A DNA stretch of 64,000 nt from Variovorax sp. (lineage in GTDB: Bacteria > Pseudomonadota > Gammaproteobacteria > Burkholderiales > Burkholderiaceae_C), in the NCBI GenBank assembly GCA_025352265.1, contig JANXTS010000077.1, forward strand, positions 1 to 64,000, written 5' to 3'. The notes below the pieces were generated by a model that was given only the letters and a program-made list of their open reading frames with translations, was not told the DNA's origin and searched no databases. Both the position numbers and the translations under genes were made by a program. Below are positions 44,187-52,723 of this stretch, piece by piece (the first letter of the stretch is position 1; the number at the start of each line of letters is the position of its first letter).

Positions 44187-44242
44187 CTTGGAGGGGTGTA
44201 CGTTTGCTTTACGCGCTCGCCTCTGGGCCGCCGGAAATCCGG
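44179..44242 (-). promoter_or_regulatory. Alternative hairpins (pause and antiterminator) of the aroG attenuator
   Basis: Segment 2 (CCGGCGG, minus strand 44234-44228) can pair with an upstream CCGG across ATTT (44242-44231), or with segment 3 CCGCCGG (44185-44179), the left arm of the terminator. The 2:3 pairing excludes the terminator. Segment 1 starts three bases after the last codon of the aromatic run, so a ribosome stalled there would free segment 2 for antitermination. Confidence 0.7.
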
Positions 44243-44283
44243 AACCAAAAGTACGAAAAATAAAATGCGGTACGCAAAGACAT
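44209..44283 (-). CDS. Aromatic leader peptide of the aroG attenuator
   Basis: A 24-codon frame with ATG 44283 and TAA 44211-44209 encodes a peptide whose residues 7-14 are FYFSYFWF, seven aromatic residues in eight, containing Phe, Tyr and Trp. It stops 23 bases before the terminator stem. This is the layout of leader peptides such as that of E. coli pheA. No strong Shine-Dalgarno sequence is visible, and a GTG six codons upstream is an alternative start; other frames across this stretch lack such a run followed by a nearby stop. Expression is inferred. Confidence 0.75.
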   Translation of the reverse strand: MSLRTAFYFSYFWFRISGGPEASA

Positions 44284-44333
44284 GGAGCCGAAATGTAGCA
44301 CAGGGTTTTTGCGTGCAACGTTGCCGTCGCGCG

Positions 44334-45794
44334 TCAGGCGGTGCCGCCAACGGTGAGGCCGTCGATGCGCAGCGTCGGCTGGCCCACTCCTACCGGCACG
44401 CTCTGGCCTTCTTTGCCGCAGGTGCCGACGCCCGAATCCAGCGCCATGTCATCGCCGATCATGGTGACGCGTGTGAGTGCATCGGGGCCATTGCCCACGA
44501 TGGTCGCGCCCTTGACCGGGTACTGAATCTTGCCGTTCTCTACCCAGTAGGCCTCGCTTGCGGAAAAGACGAACTTGCCGCTGGTGATGTCGACCTGACC
44601 GCCGCCGAAGTTGGTGGCGTAAAGGCCCTTTTTGATGCTGGCGACAATCTCCTTCGGGTCTTTGTCGCCTCCGAGCATGTAGGTATTTGTCATGCGCGGC
44701 ATTGGCACGTGCGCGTAGCTTTCGCGACGTCCGTTGCCCGTCGGCTTCACCTTCATCAGGCGGGCGTTCATCGAGTCCTGGATGTAGCTCTTGAGAATGC
44801 CGTCTTCGATCAGCACGTTGCGTTGGCTGGCGTTGCCTTCGTCGTCGACATTCAGCGAACCGCGACGGTCGGCGATGGTGCCGTCGTCGAGCACCGTCAC
44901 GCCCTTGGCCGCCACGCGTTCGCCGATGCGGCCCGAAAACGCGCTCGATCCCTTGCGGTTGAAGTCGCCTTCGAGCCCGTGGCCGATGGCCTCATGCAGC
45001 AGGATGCCGGGCCAGCCCGGGCCGAGCACGACGGTCATTTCACCGGCAGGTGCAGGCCGCGCTTCGAGGTTGGTGAGCGCAGCCTTGACGGCCTGGTCAA
45101 CGTACTCGGCAATGTGCTCATCGTCGAAGTACGCGAGGCCGAAACGCCCGCCACCACCGCCGGAGCCGATCTCGCGGCGGCCGTTCTGCTCGGCAATCAC
45201 CGTCACCGACAAGCGCACGAGGGGTCGCACGTCCGCCGCAAGCGTGCCATCCGCGCGCGCCACGAGGACCACGTCGTACTCACTCGCGAGCCCAGCCATG
45301 ACTTGCGCGACGCGGGGGTCGCGCGAGCGCGCCAGCTTTTCGACTTTGCCGAGCAAGGCCACCTTGGTCGCGCTGTCGAGCGTGGAAATCGGGTCGACGC
45401 CGGCGTAGAGCGAGCGGCTCGATGCGACCTTGCGAGAAGGCGTCTTGGCGCGACCCGTCCGGCCCGAGGATGAAATCGAGCGAACAGTGCGCGCCGCGTC
45501 GAGCAGAGACGCTTCGGAGATGTCGTCCGAATACGCGAACGCGGTCTTTTCGCCGCTGACCGCGCGCACGCCGACGCCCTGGTCGATGCTGAAGCTGCCG
45601 GTCTTGACGATGCCTTCTTCCAGACTCCAGCCTTCACTGCGGGTGTACTGAAAGTAGAGATCTGCGTCGTCGACACCGTACGAAGTGATTTCGCCGAGTG
45701 CCTTGCTGAGATGCGATTCGTCGAGGCCGAAAGGCGTAAGCAGGAGTTGCTGCGCCGTGGCGAGGCGCTCGATGGTGGGTTCGCGAGAGATCAT
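44334..45794 (-). CDS. tldD: Metalloprotease TldD
   Basis: TldD with TldE (PmbA) forms a metalloprotease that trims modified peptides such as microcin B17 and helps degrade CcdA. The zinc motif HExxxH is visible in GILLHEAIGHGLEGDFNRKG, together with EGDFNRKGSSAFSGRIGERV, and a C-terminal GTCGKEGQSVPVGVGQPTLRI with conserved Cys and Gly. Its 486 residues match the family. No tldE gene is in the window. It is downstream of rodA, 135 bases away. Confidence 0.96.
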   Translation of the reverse strand: MISREPTIERLATAQQLLLTPFGLDESHLSKALGEITSYGVDDADLYFQYTRSEGWSLEEGIVKTGSFSIDQGVGVRAVSGEKTAFAYSDDISEASLLDAARTVRSISSSGRTGRAKTPSRKVASSRSLYAGVDPISTLDSATKVALLGKVEKLARSRDPRVAQVMAGLASEYDVVLVARADGTLAADVRPLVRLSVTVIAEQNGRREIGSGGGGGRFGLAYFDDEHIAEYVDQAVKAALTNLEARPAPAGEMTVVLGPGWPGILLHEAIGHGLEGDFNRKGSSAFSGRIGERVAAKGVTVLDDGTIADRRGSLNVDDEGNASQRNVLIEDGILKSYIQDSMNARLMKVKPTGNGRRESYAHVPMPRMTNTYMLGGDKDPKEIVASIKKGLYATNFGGGQVDITSGKFVFSASEAYWVENGKIQYPVKGATIVGNGPDALTRVTMIGDDMALDSGVGTCGKEGQSVPVGVGQPTLRIDGLTVGGTA

Positions 45795-45812
45795 CGGGCA
45801 TTATTGCTCGCC

Positions 45813-45900
45813 ATTAGGAGCGGCGCGCACTTCGTGTCGCTTGCCCTCCCCCTACCGGGGGCGATGCCAGTGGCCCGGCGGAGCCGGTTGCACGGCATCT
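45813..45900. repeat. GC-rich intergenic element between rodA and tldD, possible dispersed repeat
   Basis: The gap contains back-to-back short inverted repeats, CCCCTACCGGGG (near 45850) and GGCCCGGCGGAGCCGG (near 45872). The phrase GGCCCGGCGGAGCCGGTTGC resembles intergenic sequence I have seen repeated in Variovorax-like genomes. It occurs once in this window, so its repeat status rests on memory. Confidence 0.4.
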
Positions 45901-45929
45901 CACCGACAGACCGCAGCCTCGCGGCCCGG

Positions 45930-47084
45930 TCAGGTTTGCATCAGGCGTTTGGCTCTCGATATGGACATCAGGATGCCGAGGCCGAGGCCGAGCGTGACCA
46001 TGGCGGTGCCGCCGTAGCTGATGAAAGGGAGCGGCACGCCGACCACGGGGAGGATGCCGCTGACCATGCCCATGTTCACGAAGGCATAGGTGAAAAAGAT
46101 GAGAGTGATCGCGCCAGCCAGCAATCGAGAGAAAAGCGTAGGCGCATCCGATGCGATGGCGAGGCCGCGGAAGATCAGGAAGATGAAGGACGCGATCAAA
46201 AACAGGTTGCCGGCGAGCCCAAATTCTTCTGAGTACGCGGCAAAGATGAAGTCGGTGGTGCGCTCGGGAATGAACTCCAGGTGCGTCTGCGTGCCCTGCA
46301 TGAAACCCTTGCCGCCAACGCCACCGGCACCGATGGCGATCATCCCCTGGATGATGTGAAATCCTTTGCCAAGCGGGTCTTTGCCCGGGTCGAGCAGCGT
46401 GCAGATGCGCTGCTTCTGATAGTCGTGCAGCACGCGCCAATCGAATCCGTCGGCACACAGCGTCGATTCGTAGCCAACGATCAAGGCTACGGCGACGAGG
46501 CCGATCAGGAACGGCGGCAGGATCAATTTCCATGACAACCCGGCGAAGAAAATCACCGACAGCCCTGCCGACAGCACCAGCAATGCGGTGCCCAAGTCAG
46601 GCTGCTTCACGATGAGCCCCACCGGTACCACCAGCAGGAACGTCGCCACCGCAAAGTCAAGCGGCCGCAATTGGCCCTCGCGCCGCTGGAACCACCAAGC
46701 CAGCATCAGAGGCATGGCGATCTTCAAAATCTCGCTCGGCTGTATCACGAAGCCGACGTTGAGCCAGCGCTTGGCACCCTTCTTGGTCAGCCCGAACACC
46801 GCCACTGCAATGAGCAACGCAACGCCCAACGTGTAGAGCGGCACCGCGCAGCTCATAAGCCGTTGCGGCGGAATCTGCGCCACCACGAACATGATGAAGC
46901 CAGCCAGGATCATGTTGCGGCCGTGGTCCATGAAGCGGGAACCATGGTCGTAGCCCGACGAATACATCGTTAGCAAACCGGCGCACACGAGCAAAAACAC
47001 GGCAAAGGCGAGGAAGCCGTCGAAGCCCTGAAAAATGGGCGCGATGCGGCGCGCAAACGAGGGCTGGTTGAACACGGCTGACAT
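45930..47084 (-). CDS. rodA: Rod-shape-determining peptidoglycan glycosyltransferase RodA
   Basis: RodA is the SEDS-family glycosyltransferase of the elongasome. About ten membrane helices are predicted; family motifs include LLTMYSSGYDHGSRF, KGAKRWLNVGFVIQPSEILKIAMPLMLAWWF, VLSAGLSVIFFAGLSW, GKGFMQGTQTHLEFIPERTTDFIFAAYSEEFGL (with the catalytic-region acidic residue) and LPVVGVPLPFISYGGTAMVTLGLGLGILMSI. ATG 47084 is used; an ATG three codons upstream is possible. The partner PBP2 gene (mrdA) is not seen; it may lie elsewhere, since upstream here is a two-component system. Confidence 0.95.
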   Translation of the reverse strand: MSAVFNQPSFARRIAPIFQGFDGFLAFAVFLLVCAGLLTMYSSGYDHGSRFMDHGRNMILAGFIMFVVAQIPPQRLMSCAVPLYTLGVALLIAVAVFGLTKKGAKRWLNVGFVIQPSEILKIAMPLMLAWWFQRREGQLRPLDFAVATFLLVVPVGLIVKQPDLGTALLVLSAGLSVIFFAGLSWKLILPPFLIGLVAVALIVGYESTLCADGFDWRVLHDYQKQRICTLLDPGKDPLGKGFHIIQGMIAIGAGGVGGKGFMQGTQTHLEFIPERTTDFIFAAYSEEFGLAGNLFLIASFIFLIFRGLAIASDAPTLFSRLLAGAITLIFFTYAFVNMGMVSGILPVVGVPLPFISYGGTAMVTLGLGLGILMSISRAKRLMQT

Positions 47085-47123
47085 GGCCGCCAATTATCCG
47101 CGCCTGCCGAACACTACCGACCC

Positions 47124-48965
47124 CTAACCGCCGAATTCGAGCGAGACGACAGTGCGGCCCGGTCGGCTTTCCAACGACAGCGCCACGCCGAGCGCTGCTG
47201 CGCGCTGGCCGAGTGACCGGGGCACCTGCGACGCGTCGAAGCCGCAGCCGTTGTCGATGACGCGTAAGTGGAGGACGGGGCCACGCATCTCTGCTTCGAG
47301 TCGCAACGTGCTGGCGCCTGCATGCTGCAGCACATTGGAGATCGCCTCGAACAACAGAAGCTGAACCTGCCGCATCGCCTGCCCATCGAGTCCGGCCACC
47401 GGCGTCACGTCGTCGACAGCCCATTCGAGCGTGATGCCTGATGCCGCGAAGCGTGGCGTCATGCGGTAGCGCATGCCCGCCATAAGCGCACCGACATCGC
47501 CCGGCGGCAGATGGATCGAGTCGATCGACAGCTTGAGCTGGTCGAGCGAATCGCGCAGGGTGCGCAACACGTCCGCATCGCTCGCCTGGCCCGATTGCAG
47601 TTGCCGGATCGCGGCACTGATGTGCGAGCCGACGCCGTCGTGCATGTCGCGCAGGATGCGCTCGCGCTCGTAGGTGCGCGCCTGTTCACGCGCCACCTTT
47701 TCGAGCTTGCCGTAGGTCGACTGAAGTTCCTGTTCCCGCTCGGCCACGCGCTCGGCCAGCGTCGTCACCCAGCCGCGCGCCTCTGCACTGGCCGCCCGAA
47801 AGCGCTGCAGCACGATCAGCAGCAGGGCCACGCCGAAGAACACCGACGAATAGCGGACCCAGGTCGTTTCACCGTACGAATCGCTGAGGCGGATCACGAT
47901 CCAGTCGCGCGTGCCAAAGGCGACCGTCGCCAGCGCGGCGAGCATTACGAGCAGGCTTCCGGATTTCGGCCGGCGCAGCGTGGCAACCGTAAAAGAGGCG
48001 ACAAACACGACGACCATCACAATTTCGATGGCCAGCCAGCGGGTCAACCAGGCCGGATTGTCGGTGGCCATGGACAACCACGAAAACACGAGGGTGCCGA
48101 GGACGATGGACACCATAGGCCACCGGGCCCAGCGTGTGCGGGCATGCCGGGCCCAGTCAGCTTGGTGGTAGCAGAACATCATCGCGGCTGCGACCCAGCC
48201 GGCGTAGCACAACGCCATGAGCACACCCCATGGCCCCCACGACATCGGCGGCTCGACAATGACGCCATCGGCCACGCGCAAAGCCCAGCAGAACTCCGCA
48301 AGCGCGGCCCACAAATAGAGGCCCTCGCGCCGACCGCCCGGCACGCGGGTGTCGACCTGTGTAAGCCAGAGCGAAAGCGCGATGCCCCCTACGATGAGGC
48401 TGAACGCCATCAGCAGCACTGAGCCGGTAAAGCGCCAGGCGTAGGCCGTTTCAAAAAGCTGCGTGCGCACCGGCGCGGCCGGCCCGAGCGTGACGGGCGA
48501 CAGCCCACCGCGACGACCGCTGTCGGCGCGAATGCGCACCTGCAGCAGGTTTTCGCCAGCTTGCAACAAGCGCCCCGGCACGGCCATGTAGATCGGCGCC
48601 TTGGCGTAGTCGGCGCCGTTGCCGCGATCGAGGTCGCCATAGACCTGCAGCAATGCCCCGTTGAGCCGGACCTCGAAGACATTCCCCGTGCGCAGAATAA
48701 AGATGCCCCAAGGGCTTTCGGGTGCGGCATCGAGGTTGAAAGGAAGCTCGAAAGTGGCGAAACCTACTTTGCCGCCTTGGTGCCGGTCCCAGTTGTAGGG
48801 CAGCGCCACCGCGCCCTCTCGCGTGACGCCATCGACGGTCGTCTGGATACGGCCGACGCGCAGTTCGAGCGGCGCGACCGTGGCACCGGCCGGGACCCAG
48901 AACAAGCAAACGAACACCGCCAGGGTGAACAACCGCGCGGCGATGAAACACATGTCGCGCTTCAC
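47124..48965 (-). CDS. Membrane sensor histidine kinase, NarX/HisKA_3 type with 7TM-like region
   Basis: The 613-residue kinase has a signal peptide, a periplasmic beta-rich domain (residues about 30-170), seven or so membrane helices (170-390), a coiled coil (RVAEREQELQSTYGKLEKVAREQARTYE), the HisKA_3 phospho-acceptor box RERILRDMHDGVGSHISAAI and an HATPase domain with FEAISNVLQHAGA and DNGCGFD. The layout resembles 7TMR-DISM sensors. The usual final glycine-rich box (GLGGM) is replaced by SLGQRAAALGVAL. ATG 48953 is an alternative start. It sits 4 bases after the response regulator gene, its obvious partner. Confidence 0.88.
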   Translation of the reverse strand: MKRDMCFIAARLFTLAVFVCLFWVPAGATVAPLELRVGRIQTTVDGVTREGAVALPYNWDRHQGGKVGFATFELPFNLDAAPESPWGIFILRTGNVFEVRLNGALLQVYGDLDRGNGADYAKAPIYMAVPGRLLQAGENLLQVRIRADSGRRGGLSPVTLGPAAPVRTQLFETAYAWRFTGSVLLMAFSLIVGGIALSLWLTQVDTRVPGGRREGLYLWAALAEFCWALRVADGVIVEPPMSWGPWGVLMALCYAGWVAAAMMFCYHQADWARHARTRWARWPMVSIVLGTLVFSWLSMATDNPAWLTRWLAIEIVMVVVFVASFTVATLRRPKSGSLLVMLAALATVAFGTRDWIVIRLSDSYGETTWVRYSSVFFGVALLLIVLQRFRAASAEARGWVTTLAERVAEREQELQSTYGKLEKVAREQARTYERERILRDMHDGVGSHISAAIRQLQSGQASDADVLRTLRDSLDQLKLSIDSIHLPPGDVGALMAGMRYRMTPRFAASGITLEWAVDDVTPVAGLDGQAMRQVQLLLFEAISNVLQHAGASTLRLEAEMRGPVLHLRVIDNGCGFDASQVPRSLGQRAAALGVALSLESRPGRTVVSLEFGG

Positions 48966-48969
48966 CGGC

Positions 48970-49701
48970 TCAGCGCGGATGCGGCAACAGCCCGAGCCGG
49001 GTCGCCTCGAACACCGCCTCGTTCTTGGAATGCACGGCGAGCTTGCCGTAGAGGTTCTTGATGTGGGTCTGCACCGTGTGCACGCTCAGATCCTTCAGGC
49101 GCGCGATCTCACCGTACGAAAAACCGCGGGCGACCAGCGTCAGCACCTCCTGCTCGCGGCCAGACAACAGTTGCCGCACGGCGGCGTCTGCCGGGGCCAA
49201 CGCCGTGCCACGTCTCTCCGTCGCCTGCACACCCAAATGCAGCAAGCGGTACTTCTCCAGCACGCGCCGCGCGATCATGGGCGATATGGGCAACGCGCCG
49301 CCCTTCATCTCCACGATGGTCTGCGCGATGCCTTCGGGCGCAGCGTCTTTTTGGATGTAACCGACCGCTCCGGCCTCAATGCTCGACAGCACGTTGTCTG
49401 CGTCGCCGAACACCGACACCACCAGCGGATCGCATTCCGCAAAGCGCGCCACGGCGGCACGGATCACATCGAGCCCGCTGCCATCGGGCAACCCAAGGTC
49501 GACCAGCAGCACGTCCGGCGGCTCGGTAGTCCGTTGCATCCAGGCAACAGCTTCGGCCACCGTCCCGGCCGAGCCGAGCCATTGCAAACGAGCGCTGCGC
49601 CGCACGCTCGCCTCGAAAAAACTGCGCGCGCGCGGATCGTCCTCCACCACGTAGACGGTCCAAACGCGCTCAAGGCTCCTTCCACTCCCCTCGGTTTTCA
49701 T
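48970..49701 (-). CDS. NarL/LuxR-family response regulator
   Basis: The 243-residue regulator has a receiver domain (VYVVEDDPRARSFFEASV; phospho-acceptor Asp about 68 in VLLVDLGLPDGSG; switch Lys in GYIQKDAA), and a C-terminal LuxR helix-turn-helix (LLSGREQEVLTLVARGFSYGEIARLKDLSVHTVQTHIKNLYGKLAVHSKNEAV). It precedes and is probably co-transcribed with the sensor kinase gene. It is divergent from the large lipoprotein gene at 49844; the 142-base gap between them would hold both promoters, so that lipoprotein may be a target. Confidence 0.93.
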   Translation of the reverse strand: MKTEGSGRSLERVWTVYVVEDDPRARSFFEASVRRSARLQWLGSAGTVAEAVAWMQRTTEPPDVLLVDLGLPDGSGLDVIRAAVARFAECDPLVVSVFGDADNVLSSIEAGAVGYIQKDAAPEGIAQTIVEMKGGALPISPMIARRVLEKYRLLHLGVQATERRGTALAPADAAVRQLLSGREQEVLTLVARGFSYGEIARLKDLSVHTVQTHIKNLYGKLAVHSKNEAVFEATRLGLLPHPR

Positions 49702-49843
49702 GCAGTGAACATAAAGCCCGGAAACAGTGATTCACGTTGTTGCACTACCGGATTCATGGGATGGGCGGTGCGGACTCCCATCACGACACTGGCGCCGCAC
49801 ACCTGTAACGCTTCGTTAATCACCGGTGCATTTCGAGGATCTC

Positions 49844-51991
49844 ATGCAACCCAAAACCCTGAAACTCAAAGCCGGTCTGACCGCGGCCGTGCTCCTCTCG
49901 CTGGCTGCTTGCGGTGGAGGCGGAAGCAGCGGCGGGGGCTTTGCCTTTCCGACAACCGCATCCACGCCGACCACCACGCCAGCACCGGCGGCAACGACGA
50001 CGACGCCCGCAGCACTCGCAAAGCTCGACGGCGTGGCCGCGACCGGTGCAGCCTTCGCCGGCGCCACGGTGACCGTGGTCGACCAGACCGGCACGACCGT
50101 GTGCACCACCACCACCGACGCTTCCGGCGCCTTCAGCTGCACGCTGCCGGCGACCACCAAGGCACCGTTGGTCATCAAGGCCAGCCGTGACGACCAAACT
50201 TTCTACAGCACCACGGCGAGCGCCACGGGCGGCATCGCCAACGTCACGCCGCTTACCACCATCATCGTTTCGCAGCTGTCACCGGACGGCAACCCGGCCA
50301 GCCTGGCCGGCGCCATCCAGATCAATCCGTCCAGCGTGACCACCGCCACGATCCAGACCCAGGTGGCCGAACTCGTTGCCGCGCTCAAGCCTCTGCTCGA
50401 CGCGTTGAGCCAGGGCGCCATCGACGTGATGGCGGGCGGCTTTACCGCCAACGGCACGGGCCAGGACAAGGTGCTCGACGCCATTTCGGTCAGCGTGCAG
50501 CCCAACGGCAGCTCGGCCAACATCGAGATCACGGTCAAGACGATTCCGACCAGCGACGACGCCGCGCCGGTGTCGATTTCGTTCAACACCGCCGACACGG
50601 CCACTACACCGACGTTGCCACCCATCGCCGCTACCGCCGTCGCCAGCACGCCGACGCCGGCCGTGGTCGCTGCGCTGTTCGATCGGCTGACCGCCTGCTA
50701 CGCGTTGCCGCTGACGCAACGTGTGGGTGGTTCTGGCGCTCTCGCACAGGGCGGCGGTGCGGTCAACGACACCACCAACGCCACCGGCACTGCCATCAAC
50801 GTCATCGCGCCGGCCTGCAAGACCCTGTTCCTCGGCGACGACCCTGCGACGTTCTACAGCAACGGCTACAACGTCGGCCGTGACAGCAGCAACAACGGTT
50901 CTTTTGCGGGAATCTTCCGCCAGGGCGCCACCGGAGTGAAGTTCGAGCGCGGTAATTTCGAGTTCGTGCGCAGCCGCGGCGATTTCGTGCTGAGCTACCG
51001 CACGGTAGACCGCTTCGGCAGCACCGACAACGACACCATCATTGCGCGCAATGTCGATGGCGTGCTCAAGCTCGTCGGCAACAACTACGTCTACCGCGCC
51101 TCGGTACGGCCGTATTCGGAAAACCGCGAACTGGTCAACACGCCCAATTTCAGCTCGTTCACGACGGGCTACAACATCTCTATCGACAACAAGACCGCCT
51201 CTGGCACCTCGATCTTCAACAAGGTCGAAGTCACATCGCCGTTCAGCGCGACGAAGATCGTGTTCTATCCACAGTCGGGGCTTTCTTTCCTGGCCGTGAG
51301 CAAAGACGGCACGAACACGGCCGGCCAAGTCGTCTCGACCAGCATCGTCCGTCTCGGGGCTGAGTTTCAAAACAAGGCCAACGCGGGTGCGGTGAGCGCA
51401 GCCGAGACGGGTGTTTACTTCGTATCGCCCAACTACACCGATGCGCAGATCAGCGCGATACAGAACCAGAGCGTCTGGCAACTGGAGTTCTTCCCTACGG
51501 GCGGTTCATCCGTGATCCAGACCTACCGCACCGTCTCGCGCGCGCAAACCATCGGCGAAATCCGGCAGCTCGCGTTCGTTCAGGCGACGCCTGTTCAAAA
51601 GGCGGAGCTGATCGCCGGAACAAGCGCAACGGGGCGCTTCATCTTTGGCGTCCCTAGCGTGGGCAACCCGAACATCATCGACTTCAGCAGCGAAGGCAAC
51701 CTCGACGCGTGGATGCTGCCGGAGGGTGCGCTGGCGCCAACGTCGTTCAGCGTGATCGGGCGCGTCGGCGGCCTTGGGAGCGCGTCTTTCAACGACAGCA
51801 CAGGCCTCTCCGGCACGCAACGCAAAGCCATCATCTATTGCTCCAGCCAGGGCAACTCGGACCTGCATTGCGACCCCACGCTCACCACCCAGTATGCGAA
51901 CGGCAGCTCATTTCACCTGCTTGACCTGGGAGCGCGCAGTTCACGCCAAGTGGAGGTGAGCAAGAAGCTTGTTCTCTACAAGCTTCAATAA
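49844..51991 (+). CDS. Large surface-type lipoprotein of unknown function
   Basis: The 715-residue protein begins with a lipoprotein signal (MQPKTLKLKAGLTAAVLLSLAAC, lipobox LAAC) followed by a Gly/Ser/Thr/Pro-rich stretch. A carboxypeptidase-regulatory-like beta domain comes next (GATVTVVDQTGTTVCTTTTDASGAFSCTLP, then ITPLTT-type continuation). The remainder is rich in Ser/Thr/Asn/Gly and beta-strand pattern with no enzyme motif I recognise. ATG 49844 has GAGG eight bases upstream. The N-terminal layout is common in large lipoproteins of Burkholderiales. It is transcribed alone, ends at an intrinsic terminator, and is divergent from a two-component pair. Confidence 0.85.
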   Translation: MQPKTLKLKAGLTAAVLLSLAACGGGGSSGGGFAFPTTASTPTTTPAPAATTTTPAALAKLDGVAATGAAFAGATVTVVDQTGTTVCTTTTDASGAFSCTLPATTKAPLVIKASRDDQTFYSTTASATGGIANVTPLTTIIVSQLSPDGNPASLAGAIQINPSSVTTATIQTQVAELVAALKPLLDALSQGAIDVMAGGFTANGTGQDKVLDAISVSVQPNGSSANIEITVKTIPTSDDAAPVSISFNTADTATTPTLPPIAATAVASTPTPAVVAALFDRLTACYALPLTQRVGGSGALAQGGGAVNDTTNATGTAINVIAPACKTLFLGDDPATFYSNGYNVGRDSSNNGSFAGIFRQGATGVKFERGNFEFVRSRGDFVLSYRTVDRFGSTDNDTIIARNVDGVLKLVGNNYVYRASVRPYSENRELVNTPNFSSFTTGYNISIDNKTASGTSIFNKVEVTSPFSATKIVFYPQSGLSFLAVSKDGTNTAGQVVSTSIVRLGAEFQNKANAGAVSAAETGVYFVSPNYTDAQISAIQNQSVWQLEFFPTGGSSVIQTYRTVSRAQTIGEIRQLAFVQATPVQKAELIAGTSATGRFIFGVPSVGNPNIIDFSSEGNLDAWMLPEGALAPTSFSVIGRVGGLGSASFNDSTGLSGTQRKAIIYCSSQGNSDLHCDPTLTTQYANGSSFHLLDLGARSSRQVEVSKKLVLYKLQ

Positions 51992-52010
51992 ACGGACCGC
52001 TTCGGAGCCC

Positions 52011-52037
52011 AAAGCCCCGCACCCGCGGGGCTTTTTT
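52011..52037 (+). terminator. Intrinsic terminator after the large lipoprotein gene
   Basis: GCCCCGC (52014-52020) pairs with GCGGGGC (52025-52031) around an ACCC loop and is followed by six T. It lies 20 bases after the lipoprotein stop. Confidence 0.92.
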
Positions 52038-52077
52038 ATTGCCAGAATCAACTTGCACATCACCTCCAATGCGCTTG

Positions 52078-52665
52078 ATGCCCACGACCCATCTTCTCTA
52101 CCTCCACGGCTTCCGCTCTTCTCCGCAATCGGCCAAAGCGCGGCTGGTCGCGCAGCGGGTGGCACAGCGCCATCCCAAGGTGCAGCTCTGGGCGCCGCAA
52201 CTACCGCCGTCGCCGCACGATGCGATGGACGTGGTCATGAAAGGCATCGCCGACTGGCCGCGCGAATCGATGGCCGTCATCGGCTCGTCGCTCGGCGGTT
52301 TCTACGCGACCTACGTGGCGGGAATGACGCGCAGCCGCGTGGTCCTGCTGAACCCGGCGGTGCATCCCGCTCGCGACCTTTCGCGCTACATCGGTGAGCA
52401 GACCAGCTGGCACGATCCATCCGAGCATTTCTATTTCAAGCCCGAGTACATCGACGAATTGCGCGCGCTCGAAGTCGGCACGCTGACGCGGCCAGAACGC
52501 GCGCTGGCGATCGTCGCAAAGGGCGACGAGGTACTCGATTGGAGGGAAATGTCGGCGCGCTATCCCGGCAGCCGCATCAAGCTGATCGAAGGCGGCGACC
52601 ACGCGCTGTCGGATTTCGCCGAGTCGCACCTGGACGAAGTGATGCGCTTCCTCGACCCGATCTAG
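52078..52665 (+). CDS. yqiA: YqiA-family esterase
   Basis: The 195-residue alpha/beta hydrolase has LLYLHGFRSSPQSAKA, the nucleophile elbow VIGSSLGGFYATYVA with Ser in G-x-S-x-G, GDEVLDW (acid region) and GGDHALSDF with the probable catalytic His. YqiA of E. coli is an esterase acting on short acyl esters. ATG 52078 is used; an ATG three codons upstream is possible. It precedes the RNB-family exoribonuclease gene by 58 bases. Confidence 0.92.
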   Translation: MPTTHLLYLHGFRSSPQSAKARLVAQRVAQRHPKVQLWAPQLPPSPHDAMDVVMKGIADWPRESMAVIGSSLGGFYATYVAGMTRSRVVLLNPAVHPARDLSRYIGEQTSWHDPSEHFYFKPEYIDELRALEVGTLTRPERALAIVAKGDEVLDWREMSARYPGSRIKLIEGGDHALSDFAESHLDEVMRFLDPI

Positions 52666-52723
52666 ACCGGGCGCAGCGCATGCCCGGTGCCGGACGGCTC
52701 CGGCCGGCGTTGATAATTGGACC

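Noticed and set aside
44221..44340. A -35/-10 promoter for the aroG leader (TTGCAC and TACATT)
   Set aside because: The spacer is only 15 bases and the start would fall within a few bases of the leader ATG, so the promoter is left unassigned.
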